Positions 1 through 11,796 of a stretch of 64,000 bases of DNA are shown piece after piece (position 1 is the first letter of the stretch; each line of letters begins with the position of its first letter). The notes beneath the pieces are model-generated. The model saw only the letters and a list, made by a program, of their open reading frames with translations, was not told the DNA's origin and made no database searches. Source of the stretch: Tachypleus tridentatus (Eukaryota; Arthropoda; Merostomata; Xiphosura; Limulidae). The stretch spans positions 137,177,009 to 137,241,008 of the forward strand of contig NC_134834.1 in the NCBI RefSeq assembly GCF_004210375.1, read 5' to 3'. The position numbers and the translations under genes are program-made.

Positions 1-313
1 ATAATATTAACATTAAATAATATTTAAAAGTCTTTAACGGCATAACAGCTTATTTTTTAAAGGTGAAATTATATGACTAAATCGCTGACGTTTGTCGATG
101 AAGTAGCAAGAGAAAAAGTTCACCTACTGTTTGCTGTCGTTATTAAAATAACCAGATTAAAGTGGACATGTTGATCAGGTAAATATTAAAGTAACTACAA
201 ATAATTCCACTAAACTAGCGTTAAATCTAGCAACAAACAGGGATTAGGAAATGTAAATGGTTATGATGGTATGGTAAAGTGAACTAGCTGTTCGTAAACG
301 CCGAACTGCCTAT
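1..313. other. AT-rich DNA, nothing recognised
   Basis: I see no gene, transposon or tandem repeat here. The sequence is AT-rich with frequent stops in all frames. Confidence 0.5.
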
Positions 314-706
314 ATGTTGAATAATGAGGAAATAACAAACATTATTGTTTCCTATGCTCTCAGTCGGTATCCTTATACCTTATTTACGCTAACGTACAAA
401 AGCTGGCTTGAAACCGATGTTAGTTACTCTAGTCTTCTAGTGTCTCACTCTTTCTGTGGAAACCAATCGATATGTTCAAACTCCGGACAGTGGACCAAAA
501 GATGTGGAAGCACGCCCTCAAGTTCTTCCGAATCACTCGTGTGTTTTCTAGCGGCTGTGGCATTGACGTCACATCGCAGAGGGGTCACTTGGTTAATCCC
601 AGCAGGATCGTTTCTTAGATACGCTACTTACGTCATCTGGTTCTCGTGCATCGAGCTAGCACGCGCTTCGTGTGTTTCATTTCTATCCTTTCTTTGTTCT
701 ACTTAA
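314..706 (+). other. GC-richer island with an unidentified 130-codon open frame
   Basis: An ATG-started frame of 130 codons runs here, long for DNA this AT-rich and rich in stops. Base composition rises from about 410 to 680 relative to the flanks. The predicted peptide is serine-rich in the middle (residues about 60-75) with hydrophobic stretches later, and I recognise no domain. A full CRE palindrome, TGACGTCA, lies at 564-571, and a related TTACGTCA lies near 627-634. The island could be a promoter or first exon of a gene outside the window, or a fragment of an unknown transposon. No convincing splice sites were found, so coding status is unproven. Confidence 0.25.
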
Positions 707-1489
707 AAACGATGTATCATGTAATCTAATGGTTAGAACTGTGGAGAACATGAAGATAAAGAGGAAGTAATGAGTAAGTAACGATTCTTAGTTTTCTACA
801 CTAATCTATATGTCAAGGATCTTTATACAAGAAATGGGAAAAAAAACAAAAAACGTTTTGTTAGTAGGCTTACAGTTACCACTGTTTCATCTTTATGGAA
901 TTTGTTAAAAGCCATCTATATAGTAATATTTCATTTTCTTTAGATAATGTCGCCTTGTTTATTATAATTTGTATGTCTGGTATTTTATATACCTTTATAA
1001 AACAATGGTACGACATGTTTATAAAACAAATAAATAGATGTATTTAGATAACGCTGTTAGCTGCAACAGGTAGTTGAGCATTATGGGAAGGAAAAAACAC
1101 TTAAATATGAACACTTTAATATTATGATACATTTATTTGAAGTATCATATTATTAATATATACATTACGTGAAGACTGCTTAATTACCCTTTCGCGTTAA
1201 CTAAAACAAAATCATATAACAGAAGTGCAACTCAATATATATATGAACAATTATAGAAGATGCTACTGCAATCCAACAACAGCATTGTATAGATGAGTAA
1301 CAGACACAAGAGTCTATCTATGAATGACGAGAAAAAGTAACGTTAACATAATAAGAACGAATGTATGTGGAAAAAGAAATAAAAACTGTTATTTTAATGA
1401 GCTATTTCTGAAAAGAACAATAGTTACAATAATTGTGAAACTAATCTGTTATATAAATATATACATCTAATTTAAGGATAACATAGGAT
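707..1489. other. AT-rich DNA, nothing recognised
   Basis: No gene, SINE or clear tandem repeat is visible. Stops are dense in all frames. Confidence 0.5.
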
Positions 1490-1995
1490 CTGCTGGTTCA
1501 TATAATCAGTGTCATCCACAAAACTTTAAAATAAAACGAAACACTTACAGTTCTCATGATTAAATACGCGAAAAAATAATGTAAATACTGTTACTTCCCT
1601 TTACAATCTTAAATTCCTTAGTTGGATCCTGTCCAATTCTTCTTTTGTTCAAGATAAAATAAGCTCAGAAATTTTAGCCAGTCCTCATACATTAACACTT
1701 CAATCCTAAGCATTGTCTAAACAGCCCATATTTGGGTAATTTTCAACAATTCTATGTCCTTTCTCAGGTAGAATAAACTGAATAAATATTCCAGAAGTGG
1801 TCTAACCAATGACCTATAGAACGGAATAATAACCTCTTTAGACTTGTATTCAATGTTTCTGTAGATATAATCTGAAATTCTGTTTGCTTTACCACTAGCA
1901 AAGCATACTGCTTGGATGGCTTAAGAAACTGATCAATTACTACACCAATATTCCTTTCTTTCATAACACTGTTAATGTTACTACCATCCAACTTA
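1490..1995 (-). pseudogene. LINE remnant: C-terminal part of a CR1/L2-like reverse transcriptase ORF
   Basis: Read on the minus strand from about 1990 leftward, the sequence gives a degraded form of the stretch that follows the catalytic core in CR1/L2-type reverse transcriptases. The motif KERNIGVVIDQFLKPSKQ is followed by residues matching the family's conserved 'KSKEVI-PLYRSLVRPHLEY' and 'LRKDIELLEK' blocks, then 'YEDRLKFLSLF'. The first 75 codons are open. A stop at about 1764-1766 and later frame changes break the rest. The enzyme would copy LINE RNA at the target site; this fragment lacks the catalytic palm and cannot act. The minus-strand piece at 11400-11765 covers an adjoining, partly overlapping 3' region of the same kind of element. 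Confidence 0.75.
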
Positions 1996-2484
1996 CATTT
2001 ATCATTCGTTTATCATGAAGATACCTTGTATTACCGCCTTTGAAAATGGAATTATGCATAAAAAAGTACTTAAGTAGCATTTTATAAAATGATTAATAAT
2101 TTGTTCTATAAATGAGAAAAGATAATTTAATTATGGAAACTATTCTATAGGAAAAAATAATCTAAATGGAGCTTAATAGCGGGTAGATGTTTTAAAACAT
2201 TGTTTCGTCGAATAGTAAATATAAAACTGTTAATGTCGTCTCATTCTGTAGTTTAATCTGTTGATGAGGCAATTTTCCTATTAATAGGCTTAGGTTATTG
2301 GATAGTAATCCTATAACTATAAACAAACAACTTCTATTTATTGTTATTAGTATTTATTCATATTTTACCGCAATAATTTGAAAATAAATTTATGTTTACA
2401 CACATATATATATATTTAAATATTTTCATTGCATTCCAATATTAGCTCTATAAAACGATAATGTATAAGAAAAATAAACTAACT
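1996..2484. other. AT-rich DNA, nothing recognised
   Basis: Only a short TA-rich run near 2402-2420 stands out. No gene or transposon is visible. Confidence 0.45.
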
Positions 2485-3200
2485 AACCTTTTGTCTCTCG
2501 TAATATTGTGACAATTGTCCTGAAAAACCTTATTTTAGTAAGGACAAGAAGACAAAAAACAACAAACTTTAATCTTTTGTTCTCAGGTAAGTGTGACAAC
2601 TGTTCTGATAAACCATATTCTAGTAAATCCTAAAGGACAACAAGACGAAGAACACAACAAGCTTTAACCTTCGTCCCCGGTAAGAGTGTGACGGCTGTTT
2701 TGAAAATCCTTACTCTAATAACAGTTTGTCCTGAAAAATCTTATTATAGTAAATTGTAAAGGGCGACAAGATAAAAAGCACAACAGACGATTTTTTTTTT
2801 CGGGTAAGAGTGTGGCTTCTGTCCTGAGAAAAACTATATTATATTCAGTAAATCGTAAAGGACGACGAGACAGAAACATTAAATCTAAAATTTTAATTTC
2901 GTCTCTGGTGAGAATTTCTCAGGTCTCTTGATATACTGTATTCTACCTAGTATATCTTCAAGTATGCCAAGACAATAAACACACATACCTTAACCTTTTG
3001 CCTCAGGTACGAGTTTGACGGTTGTTGTGAAAATCCTTATTCTAGTAAACTGGAAAGATCGACAAGAGAACAAGTGTAATAAACGTTAAACTTTGTCTCA
3101 GGTAAGGATTTCAAGGTTATCCAGAAAATCTTATTTTAATAAACCCTAACGGACAATAAAGATAAAAACACAATACACTTTCTTATGATATTAACAGGCA
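2485..3200 (+). repeat. Decayed tandem repeat, unit roughly 100-120 bp, about six copies
   Basis: The same phrases recur in order about six times: 'gtgacnnctgtcctgaaaa', 'ccttattctagtaaat', 'aaaggacgacaagac', 'aacacaacaaacttTaa' and 'tttgtctcaggtaag'. Copies differ by many substitutions and indels (one begins near 2507, others near 2598, 2690, 2805 and 3008), so this is an old minisatellite. No coding capacity is seen. Confidence 0.7.
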
Positions 3201-3807
3201 TACATTATCACTCTCAAACCTTAGTAAACAGTAATTAAAACATTAGTATAATACAAATGAATATGATGTCTTCAAACACGCATCGTAACCTTAAATCTAA
3301 TAAAGCGTAAAAACAATAAAAATATGTTGTCTGTGACTCTATATAACCCTAGGACACATCTAATACCAATAAATTTTACTTTTAAATCCTCACAGCTAAA
3401 TTAGTTTTATGGTGGGGAAAAATTTCAGAAGATATGTTGCTGGCAGATGTTCTTCCTATGCAATGTATGATGCTAAGTGATACCTTACGCTTATATGAAA
3501 ATATAATGTTTTCTATTGTGTGTATTATTTATTGCTACAGCATAATTTTGTTTGAAAAAATGAATGATATTGAAAGGAAACAAAATAAAAGTCTCATTAA
3601 CTACAGAATTCTGTTATGGGGCAAAGAGTCTCTTGGACAGCGACTTCTTGGACACAACAGATAGATCTGAAATACTTTTCAGCCAACTATGATTTTCAAT
3701 TCACAATGAACAACTCAAGAAAGATGTGAAAAAACATCTGTAATTAATTTGGCCTTTGTGACACACAAAACAATTTACGGTTCTACTTCTTACTTCAATG
3801 AGTCGTC
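3201..3807. other. AT-rich DNA, nothing recognised
   Basis: A 76-codon frame at 3434-3664 is hydrophobic and matches nothing I know; I treat it as chance. No repeat structure is clear. Confidence 0.4.
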
Positions 3808-3932
3808 CTCCAATAGCACAGCGACACGTTAGCAGACTTACAACACTATAAAAGCATGTTTCGCTATTCGTATTGAGCACATCACACGGTGTATTTTGTA
3901 CATAACTACAAACAAACAAACAAACAAACACT
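3808..3932 (+). mobile_element. SINE family 2 copy, diverged
   Basis: This copy has the tRNA-like head ('AGCACAGCGACACG', 'GACTTACAACACT'), a box-B-like 'GTTTCGCTATTCG', the shared tail and a terminal run of five CAAA-type units at 3908-3930. It is heavily mutated relative to the cleaner copies at 7184 and 22285. Confidence 0.6.
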
Positions 3933-4189
3933 GATGCGAAGAAACACTGAGAAAATTACAATTATTTGCAAATCACCTTTTATAAGATTATCTTGCAATA
4001 AAGTATACAAGTTGTTCTGGCGAAGAACCTCGATGTAAGTAACTGAGTAATATGTTTGTCATGCGAATGTACCAAGTTAATTACGCTTTCTCAGGATTAA
4101 GAGAGCCCAAATAAACTGATTATATTTTTCACTGTCATCAATATTTAATGAGGCTAGCCTGCATTCAAACAGATGAAAAAAATAGTTAC
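3933..4189. other. No feature recognised
   Basis: Short AT-rich interval between a SINE remnant and a decayed tandem array. Confidence 0.4.
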
Positions 4190-5720
4190 ATCTCTTGATA
4201 TCAATGCCATTTAAACAATTTAATTTCCTGTCTCACTGTCAACAGAACTTAAACACACTAATCACCTGTCACATTGTTCAGACTAGTTACCTGTTACAAT
4301 GTCTGCATAATCAAAACAGGCTCTTGATGTTAATCACTGTAAACTAGGTTTAAATAAACTATTCACCGTTCAAACTCTCAATATAATTTTAACAAACTGC
4401 TTAGCTGTTTTATTGACAACATAATTAAAATTCGCCAGTCGCTTTCTGTTACTGTCAGCAGCATCTGTCTAAGTTATTGCCTTTCTAAGTACTTAAAGTG
4501 TGGTTGCAGCAATTGTATTTCATAATTTGTTACCTATAAGGTCACTTAGTTCTAGTTACTAATTAGATGAAAATATTTGTATTTACTATCATTATTAGAT
4601 AATCACCTTCAGTTTATAGTATAAAATACTATTGTAGACTGTTTTGAAAGCCTTAATAAAGCAATACTTCAAGATCAGGTTAATTTTCACCATATAAATA
4701 AACACCGAACATAGAACAGCATTAACAGTTTATATCTGAAATAAATGCAAAATAATGCTATTACTTTCACAGCTACTTTAGCAGCTATTCAAACTTCATA
4801 TCAACAAACACATATACATAAAGAACTAAACCCGTGAAACATATAAATTCACAATACTAAACTTAAGAAAACAACCAGAAATTGAACTAGAAAATAATGC
4901 GTTAAAAGAACTAAACTTCGTGGCAACAAAAACATCCTAGATATAGCTACAATCCTAAAGGAACTCAGCATGAAGCTAAACCCAATACAATAAGAAGAAA
5001 AGGGAAACTTCTAGAAACAAAATAAAGTCTGTATTTCAATGAGACACATAAAAACCCTACTTCAATACTACTCGAGCGGAAAAATATTCCCTCAAAAATT
5101 AAAAAGTAACATTGTAATATGTCTACTAGCAGACAAAGGTAACTACAAAAACTAAATATCTATTTTACTTTCAATGAAAACTAGATAGATAAATTACTTA
5201 CCTCACCGTCAAAATATGTTAAATAAATTCTTATCTGTTTTACTGTCGAAAGAAGTCAGATATATAATTTGTTGTTTAACCCAAAAAAATATCAAACAAA
5301 TTAATTTTCTATATCAAAATAATTCTAACGCTCCAGCTGTTGTTCTTCACTCTTAACATTAACATTGTTCAATCTAATTATTTGTTTCACTGTTAACATA
5401 TCTTAAATAGTCTAGTTAACCTCTGGCACTGCAAGCAGAATTTAATTAAACTAGTTAATTTTCTCTCAACATAAAGTAAGTTATCAACATCTACATAATA
5501 TAAAGAAGCTAGCTATACAGGTAAAAAACAATTAAACGCGCTAGAGCTAACACAGTAAAAAAATATATATTTGAACATAATTTCAACAAACTGACTACCA
5601 ATCTCATTATCGACACAGGCTAAGTACATTAGTTAACCGTTCCAGTGCCAACATAGTAAAAATTAAACTAACTTCCAGTTTCACTGTGAAAAAAAATTAA
5701 ACATAACTATTACATCTATT
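4190..5720 (+). repeat. Strongly decayed minisatellite, unit roughly 50-65 bp
   Basis: Variants of 'aaactagttacctgtctcactgtcaacata' recur irregularly at about 4210, 4265, 4365, 4410, 5200, 5235, 5380, 5420, 5590 and 5660. The middle part (about 4560-5160) is too eroded to align by eye. One further variant lies near 6275-6300. I infer one old array. No gene is visible. Confidence 0.5.
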
Positions 5721-5885
5721 GCTCTTTTGGTACAAGTTATCCCCGCTTTAAAGCTCTAGATTTCAGAGCAGGAGAGCCAGATTTGATTCTGTGTGATGCC
5801 ACAAAATATTCCAATCAGTTTATAGCCATTAGTGCGTTATAAGAGCTATAGCCAGTTTCTCAGCGTGACAAGAAAGAGTATGACA

Positions 5886-6035
5886 GGGTGTGTTATCCAA
5901 GCATGTAGGTCCTGCTTCACTGTGTACCTCTCTCTTACTATGGTACATTTAACTCTTTTTATATTAAAGCTGACATACTAGTTTTTGTGACAAGTTGTTT
6001 CTTTGTCTGTAAAGTTGTTTCAAGTTGTCTGGCTG
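5886..6035 (+). repeat. Dispersed direct repeat, copy A
   Basis: This stretch matches 6841-6990 over about 145 bp with scattered mismatches. Shared phrases include 'cctgcttcac', 'tacctctctcttac', 'tttgtgacaag' and 'tgtttctttgtctgta'. The following 'ctggctgtagttatat' is repeated near 6645. It may be an uncharacterised interspersed repeat. Confidence 0.7.
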
Positions 6036-6470
6036 TAGTTATATGTTTGGTCAGCAGTTAAAAATTGAGGACGGCAGCAGATAAGCTTAGAAGTTTTATC
6101 ATAAAAGGTACACAATAAATACAGTTTATCCGCTAAAAAAATTTAAGTGATGTATATACAGTTCAATAAAGATATCTTTTTCTAGTCATGGAACGATGAA
6201 ACACAGCCCCTCTTTGTAACATAAATAGAATCTACACGCTATAAATATAATTTATACAGAGTAAAAAAATTAAAACATTTGTCTTACTGTCAACAGAATT
6301 TAAAAAAATAGGATATCGTCTCTTACTTAAGAAAACAAAATCCAATACTTTTGTCTTGTTCTGAACAAATTATTTATGTTTATCACTGGCTTACTATCCG
6401 TATTCTTACGTTGACGCAAACTAAGTAGACACGTTACCACTATGGTTGACTGGAATGCCAACTTCATTAT
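6036..6470. other. AT-rich DNA, nothing recognised
   Basis: No gene or transposon is visible. A last variant of the 4190-5720 repeat lies near 6275-6300. Confidence 0.4.
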
Positions 6471-6600
6471 TTGTTTGTTTATTTGTAATTAAGCACAAAA
6501 CTTCACCTTGGGCTATCTGTGTTCTGCTCGATATGGGTATTGAAACCCGGTTCTTAGCGCTGTAAGTCCGAAGGCATAACGCTGTACTATTGGGAGAGGA
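6471..6600 (-). mobile_element. SINE family 2 copy
   Basis: Read on the minus strand it has the tRNA-like head (box-B region complementary to 'GGGTATTGAAACCC', anticodon-arm complement 'GCGCTGTAAGTCC'), then the shared 3' tail complementary to 'AAGCACAAAACTTCACCTTGGGCTATC', ending toward 6471 in a (CAAA)n-type run. Confidence 0.75.
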
Positions 6601-6840
6601 GGCGCAAATTCATTAAAAATATTTCTTTATCACTTCTAATTGTCTGGTTGTAGTTATATTTTTTGTTATATTTGTATACTTCTGTCGTATTGGAAGCAAG
6701 TATCTTCCAAAAGCTGGCTTTATAACGATTGTTATAAATTTTAGATGTGGGGCCTTGTTAGGTTTAGTACCTATAACTGCTCTTAATAGTCATTTTTCAC
6801 CAACATATGAGGCTTGTAACTAGAAGTTAAACCCGATACT

Positions 6841-6990
6841 GGGTGTATTATCCAAATATGTAGTTCCTGCTTCACCGCATACCTCTCTCTTACCATGATA
6901 CATTTTACTCTCTTGACATTAAAATTGACATACAAGTTTTTGTGATAAGCTGTTTCTTTGTCTGTAGAGTTGTTTCAAGCTATCGTGCAA
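6841..6990 (+). repeat. Dispersed direct repeat, copy B
   Basis: Second copy of the segment at 5886-6035, about 955 bp downstream, visibly diverged. See that entry. Confidence 0.7.
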
Positions 6991-7183
6991 GGTAAAGAGG
7001 TGCTTGTTTTCTCCTGATCTTTGTTGTTTTAATGTGAAAAATATCGCTTGTGTTGTGTAACCTTTATAAATATATTTGGTTTTTAACTCTTGTTATTTGA
7101 AACATCATATAAACCTGTATCAGAATTTTTTTTCCCGTCACTCATTAATCACTGTGCCATTTACGGATATTCTCTTATCTTAG

Positions 7184-7300
7184 TACCCCATTGGCACAGC
7201 GGTATGTCTGGGACTTACAAAGTTGAAACCGGGTTTCGATACTCATGGTGGGCAGAGCACAGGTAGCCCATTGTGTTGCTTTCTGTTTAACCTCTAACAA
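7184..7300 (+). mobile_element. SINE family 2 copy
   Basis: The copy carries 'TTGGCACAGCGGTATGTCTG' as the box-A region, 'GACTTACAA' as the anticodon arm and 'GGGTTTCGATACTC' as the box-B region. It ends in the shared tail 'AGGTAGCCCATTGTGT'. The body is about 115 bp. Box A and box B would form an internal RNA polymerase III promoter. Confidence 0.75.
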
Positions 7301-7546
7301 ACTATTATTTAATAAACCAAAAAATTTCTTAAAATGAGTTGCTTCATTAGAGTTTACTTTAAAACATGCACACAATAAACGGCTTTTAAATAAATAATTT
7401 ATTCACCGTAGTTGTTTATTATTTTGCAGTGACGAAGTTGATCAAAAAGATGTGGTAATTTTACCAGGAGAAGTGACATTTAGTAAAAAATGTTGAATTA
7501 TTATGATCAGGGTGTTTTGTTCAAACATTTGGTTAACATAGAAAGC

Positions 7547-7735
7547 TCGCCCTTTCAGCCGTGGTGGCATTACAATATGACGGTCAATCCACTATTCGTT
7601 GATCAGAAAGTAGCCCAAGAGTTAAGAATGGGTGTTGGTGACTAGCTGCCTTACACTGCTAAATTAGGGACGGCTAGCACAGATATCCCTCGTGTAGGTT
7701 TGCTCGAAATTCAAATACGAGCAAGCAAAGCATTG
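7547..7735 (+). mobile_element. SINE family 1 copy, lacking its tRNA head
   Basis: It starts at 'CTCGCCCTTTCAGCCG', in the tRNA-unrelated body, and runs to the tail 'ATCCCTCGTGTAGG'. The tRNA-derived first 75 bp are missing. A short internal deletion removes 'TTCCCTCTAGTC'. The tail ends in imperfect GAGCAAGCAAAG. Confidence 0.85.
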
Positions 7736-8079
7736 AAAGCAATTTTAAATGTGGACTTAATACAGTTAAATTATACTTCAACGTTATAGTCAAATTGTAT
7801 TTATGTTTCACCATATTTCAGTATTACTTATTAATTTAAACATAATTAAGAAATTTCCATTGCTTAAAGAAGAGTTCGTTAAGGAACTCACGTTAAATGA
7901 ACACAGTGCGAAGATATTTTAGAAGTACATTTTATTTTATTAGTATTACTAGCTTTGTGAAAGCTTGACCTCTGGTAACCCTAATCGTTTGTAGACATTT
8001 GCTAGTGTTCTTATCAGTCGATAAAAGTTCAGTTGATGCCTATAGCGACATCAACTGAAGTGTAACTGTCGCTGTATAA
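7736..8079. other. AT-rich DNA, nothing recognised
   Basis: No gene or repeat is visible here. Confidence 0.4.
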
Positions 8080-8293
8080 CATTCGTTATATTCTAAAGAA
8101 ACAGTTGATGAGAACCTTTTATCCTTGTTTCATTCGTATACTTCAATCAGTAAAAGCAATAAAGTTATTCATGTAAAACATGCAAACATTCGTTACATTC
8201 TACAGAAACAGTTGGTGAGAACCCTATGCCGTTGTTTCATTTGAATACCTCAATCTGTTAAAGTGAAAAAAAACTATTTATGTAATACAAGAA
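8080..8293 (+). repeat. Tandem duplication, two 107-bp units
   Basis: The units start at 8080 and 8187, both with 'CATTCGTTAYATTCTA', then 'GAAACAGTTG-TGAGAACC' and 'TTGTTTCATT'. They differ by roughly 15-20 per cent, so the duplication is not recent. Confidence 0.8.
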
Positions 8294-8626
8294 ATTTAGT
8301 ATAATATCATTTGGAAAAATTGATTTGTCTTTACTCCCTAAAAAAGTCAGTTGTGTGAAGTTTTAATACACTTACCACCCATCTTGAGATACATTGTGTC
8401 AAGTCTGTATGCAAAGAATTTTTCATTTACGTCATTTATAAATGTATTTAGTAACTTTTTTTGTCTGATTAGGAAGACAGTACTGATTAAACAATTTAAG
8501 AAACATGACTGTTCATCGTGTTTAGGAAGACACTTCAGTTATTTGGATGATACTTACGAATACTTTATATAGGCTTAACTTTATTTACCTTTCTTCCAAC
8601 ATACACAATCTGATACTAACTCCGCC
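8294..8626. other. No feature recognised
   Basis: A 73-codon frame (8351-8572) has no recognisable domain and I treat it as chance. Confidence 0.35.
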
Positions 8627-8752
8627 TCCTACTGGCTCAACGATAAGTCTCTAGACCTACGACTCTAAAATTGGAGTTTTGATACACAATGTAGGCACAG
8701 CATAGATAGCCTGTTGCACAGCTTAGCGATATAACTATAAATAAACAATTGT
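8627..8752 (+). mobile_element. SINE family 2-like copy, diverged
   Basis: The phrases 'ACTGGCTCAACGATAAGTCT', 'GGAGTTTTGATACACAATGT', 'GGCACAGCATAGATAGCCTG' and 'CAGCTTAGCGATATAACTA' follow the order of family 2. The CTCAACG head matches the copy at 45285, which suggests a subfamily. Confidence 0.6.
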
Positions 8753-9067
8753 ATTTATTTTTTTATTATTGGAATTTGAAGATATCACTAACTTAAAGCC
8801 GCAAATATATTTACTGTTTTTTTTTTTCATTATGTACTTATCCATCTAGAATATCAGTGAGACTGAGGTGACTGTGAACACGAAAGGAACGTAAAAAAAC
8901 TGTTTCAGTTTCATCACGTTATGTGAATAAAGTAGGATAGTTGAGCTCAAATTATAATTTCAATTTTGCAATATTAATTATGAAGTTTATTAAGTATTGG
9001 CTACTTCTCGTTTATTCTTCTGTCGAAATAGATAATACCAACAACTCATTTATTATTTACTTTTTCT
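8753..9067. other. AT-rich DNA, nothing recognised
   Basis: No gene or repeat is visible. Confidence 0.4.
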
Positions 9068-9186
9068 GGAATTAGTTACAAAGCTACACAATGGGCTATC
9101 TATGCTCTGCCCACCGCAGGTATCGAAATCCGGTTTATAGCGTTGTGAGTCCGCAGATATGCCGCTGTGCCACTGATGGTATTATT
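9068..9186 (-). mobile_element. SINE family 2 copy
   Basis: It is the reverse complement of the family: tail 'CAAAGCTACACAATGGGCTA' first, then 'CTCTGCCCACCGCAGGTATC', then the complement of the tRNA-like head ending 'GCCGCTGTGCCACTG'. This is one of the best preserved copies. Confidence 0.8.
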
Positions 9187-9780
9187 GTTCACTAACATTA
9201 CTAAATGCGTTACCACCACATTATACAAAGTTAGAATGATATCAGTATTTTTTTTAGAAGAGATGTAGAATTGTATAGTGAAAGGCATTTTCCATGGTTT
9301 ACAATGATAAGCATTTCGATGCATAATTTAGAAACTAAGAATATCAAAACCGTATTGAAAAGACTGTGATAAGGACAGACGGGCTTTCTTAACGCAGTGC
9401 ATATAGGTTGTTTCATTTTAGCTTAACCAAAGACAAATGTCCCTTTATCTACAAATGTGATATTTTTCGGGTGTTTTGTAAAATTACACTGTTGTGTTAA
9501 TAAACACTACAGACAAAATGTTGTTTTAATACTTGTTATATCCCTTTGTCTAAAAGTGGCGAATAATATTTATAAACGTTTAGCCAAATAAAAATGAAGA
9601 TGGTTTTAATTTTATATAAACTAGACCCTGGTTATATCGAAATAAATAAGAGATTGGTTACTGTTGTTATATTTGGCGTCGAAGAATAAACATACAAATA
9701 ATTTATATACACAGTAATGTGAGAATCAAAGGATTAGAAAAGGACTGTAAGTGTTAGGTGAAAAAAAATATAATGAAGTA
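9187..9780. other. AT-rich DNA, nothing recognised
   Basis: Small overlapping minus-strand frames (about 9231-9416) show no domain. No repeat is clear. Confidence 0.4.
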
Positions 9781-10024
9781 TTTGTTTGTTTGTTTTTTAA
9801 AGCTACATGAGGACTATCTTCGCTAGTCGTCCCTAATTTAGCAATGTAAGACTAGAGGAAAGGCAGCTGGTTATCACCACCCACTGCCAACTTTTGGGCT
9901 ACTCTTTTACCAACGAATAATGGGATTGACCGTAACATTATAACACATCCACTGCTAAAAGAGGGAGCATGTTAGATGTGACGGGGATTCGAACCGCGAC
10001 GTTGATGTAACGGGTGAGACCAGG
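9781..10024 (-). mobile_element. SINE family 1 copy, diverged
   Basis: From left to right: a GTTT run (complement of the CAAA tail), 'AAAGCTACATGAGGACTATC', the body, then the complement of box B 'GGGGATTCGAACCGCGAC'. The tRNA head is partly deleted near 9995-10024. Confidence 0.85.
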
Positions 10025-11399
10025 TCAAAGGAACAAATTAAATAGAAAAATAAAAAATAAAGACACATAAGCGAAACTATTACACAGACAACAGAATAGA
10101 CTATTTTAGTTTTACTAGCTTTCTTATTGCTAAGTGAAGAGTGCTCAGGATATTTCATCTGAGCGATGAGTTTACTTGAAAATTAAATGAATCTAAGACA
10201 CGCTAATATTCAACGTATACAGAACACACGTATCACTTTCGTAGACCCAAGTATAATTAACTGTATCCACACAGAACAGGAACTAAGAAAATAAACCTTT
10301 CAAGGTGCGTTAATCCGGGAAGTAAAAGATATTTATGTGGATATCAGACAAATAGCGTGAAAAGGTCATCTATCTTCTTACCACCAACTTAATAAACTCA
10401 TGAAAGACACGGTTTGAAATAACTGGAAACTTGTAAATTATAACATACTAAAATGCCAGTTTCATATGGTTGATAGTGAAAAAATTAAAATCAAGAAATA
10501 TATGAGAGTATCAATGATGCAATTAAAAAAAGTTATTTATGAGGTAATGCTTTCTGTTTCAACTCATTTATACAGCATAAAAACAGCCTTCATCTCTTCA
10601 AAACCGAATTACTGCCAAAAATGAGGCATGTTACAACTAGATTGTGACGACATACACTGTATCTTTGCTTGTGTATTTCAGGTTTGAGAAGTATTTTCGG
10701 CTATTTGTTAAATACAGGGGAATATGTGTTTGCATTAAGTATGTTAGGAAGAAACGTTGGTTAAACATTCCTTGTTCGTGAACCACTCATTCCCTTCAGA
10801 AGAAGAATTTTACTCAAGCAAATGTCAAGGTTGACGTTCTTCTTATGTGGGGCTCAGTAGTCTATAAATGGGAAACCGTTCGTTTCGTTTTCCTTTCCTC
10901 CCGAATAAGCCTAACTTATTTCGAAGGAAATCAGAGAATATAAAGGATAATTATATTGTAATGACGTACTCTAGTGAAGCAAGTATATTTGTTTCGCTTC
11001 TGTTACTTCTTAGAAGAGCAAGCAACTTGTTAATTAAGCATAAAGATAAATTAGTGAAGTAAATGCAAATTAAGTTACTAAGTTTTTCTACGAAGTGCCA
11101 GTTCATTACATTATTAAATTTTGTTTCATGAGTATGTTGTGTTTCAGATGTAATAGCTAATTAGTTATTGATCTATATGGTACTAAAAAATCAGGTTGAC
11201 TCAGAATGGTTATGAGATAAGTAAAGAAGTTGAATTACAAATCAAAAAATTAAACTGACTGGTGTTATAGAAGATTTAGAAAATTGGTCAAACAAATACA
11301 TCCAAAAGGATATATGAAAAATATTTGGTCGAAAACATAAAATTTAACAGTATGTAATTAAAGAAGAATCGTATACTTTTGCATGTACTGTTGTTCATT
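10025..11399. other. AT-rich DNA, nothing recognised
   Basis: I see no gene, transposon or convincing tandem repeat in these 1.4 kb. A 64-codon frame at 10868-11062 has a basic start and no recognised domain. Confidence 0.4.
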
Positions 11400-11765
11400 A
11401 TTAATATAACATAACGCTTAGGGACAACAAGAGACGTGTTAGTCCATCTCGGCTGTCTCCACCTCTAAGTCAAATTAAAACTATTAAAGAAAATTAAAGC
11501 CAGCCCTTATCATTCATATATCTATCAAACATTCTTTTAAACTTATTCAAATTTTTGTCTCCGCAATATCCAAAGGCAACGTATTCCATAGGCAACCAAC
11601 CTATTTGAGAAATAGAACCGCCTTAGCTGAAGACCGCTTTTACCGTGCTTAAGTCCATGTTTGTGTCCCCTAGCTCTATAAATCGTGATTTAAGTATAAA
11701 AATGTTGATGCAGCAACATTATCAATTCCTTTTACAATTTTAAATTATTTTTAAAAACATTTTTA
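11400..11765 (-). mobile_element. LINE remnant: C-terminal end and 3' end of a CR1/L2-like element
   Basis: Translated on the minus strand from about 11760, it gives degraded versions of the last residues of a CR1/L2-type polymerase: a KGIDNV-type phrase, STFLYLNHDL, RVKAVFS, a degraded 'RVVNVWNRLP' block, and FKRMFDRYMNDKGW. Stops and frame changes interrupt it. The segment up to about 11400 would be the 3' untranslated end. Orientation is opposite to the LINE fragment that starts about 30 bp to the right. Confidence 0.65.
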
Positions 11766-11796
11766 AAGGTTTTTCTTTAGCAAAAGATCTCAATCT

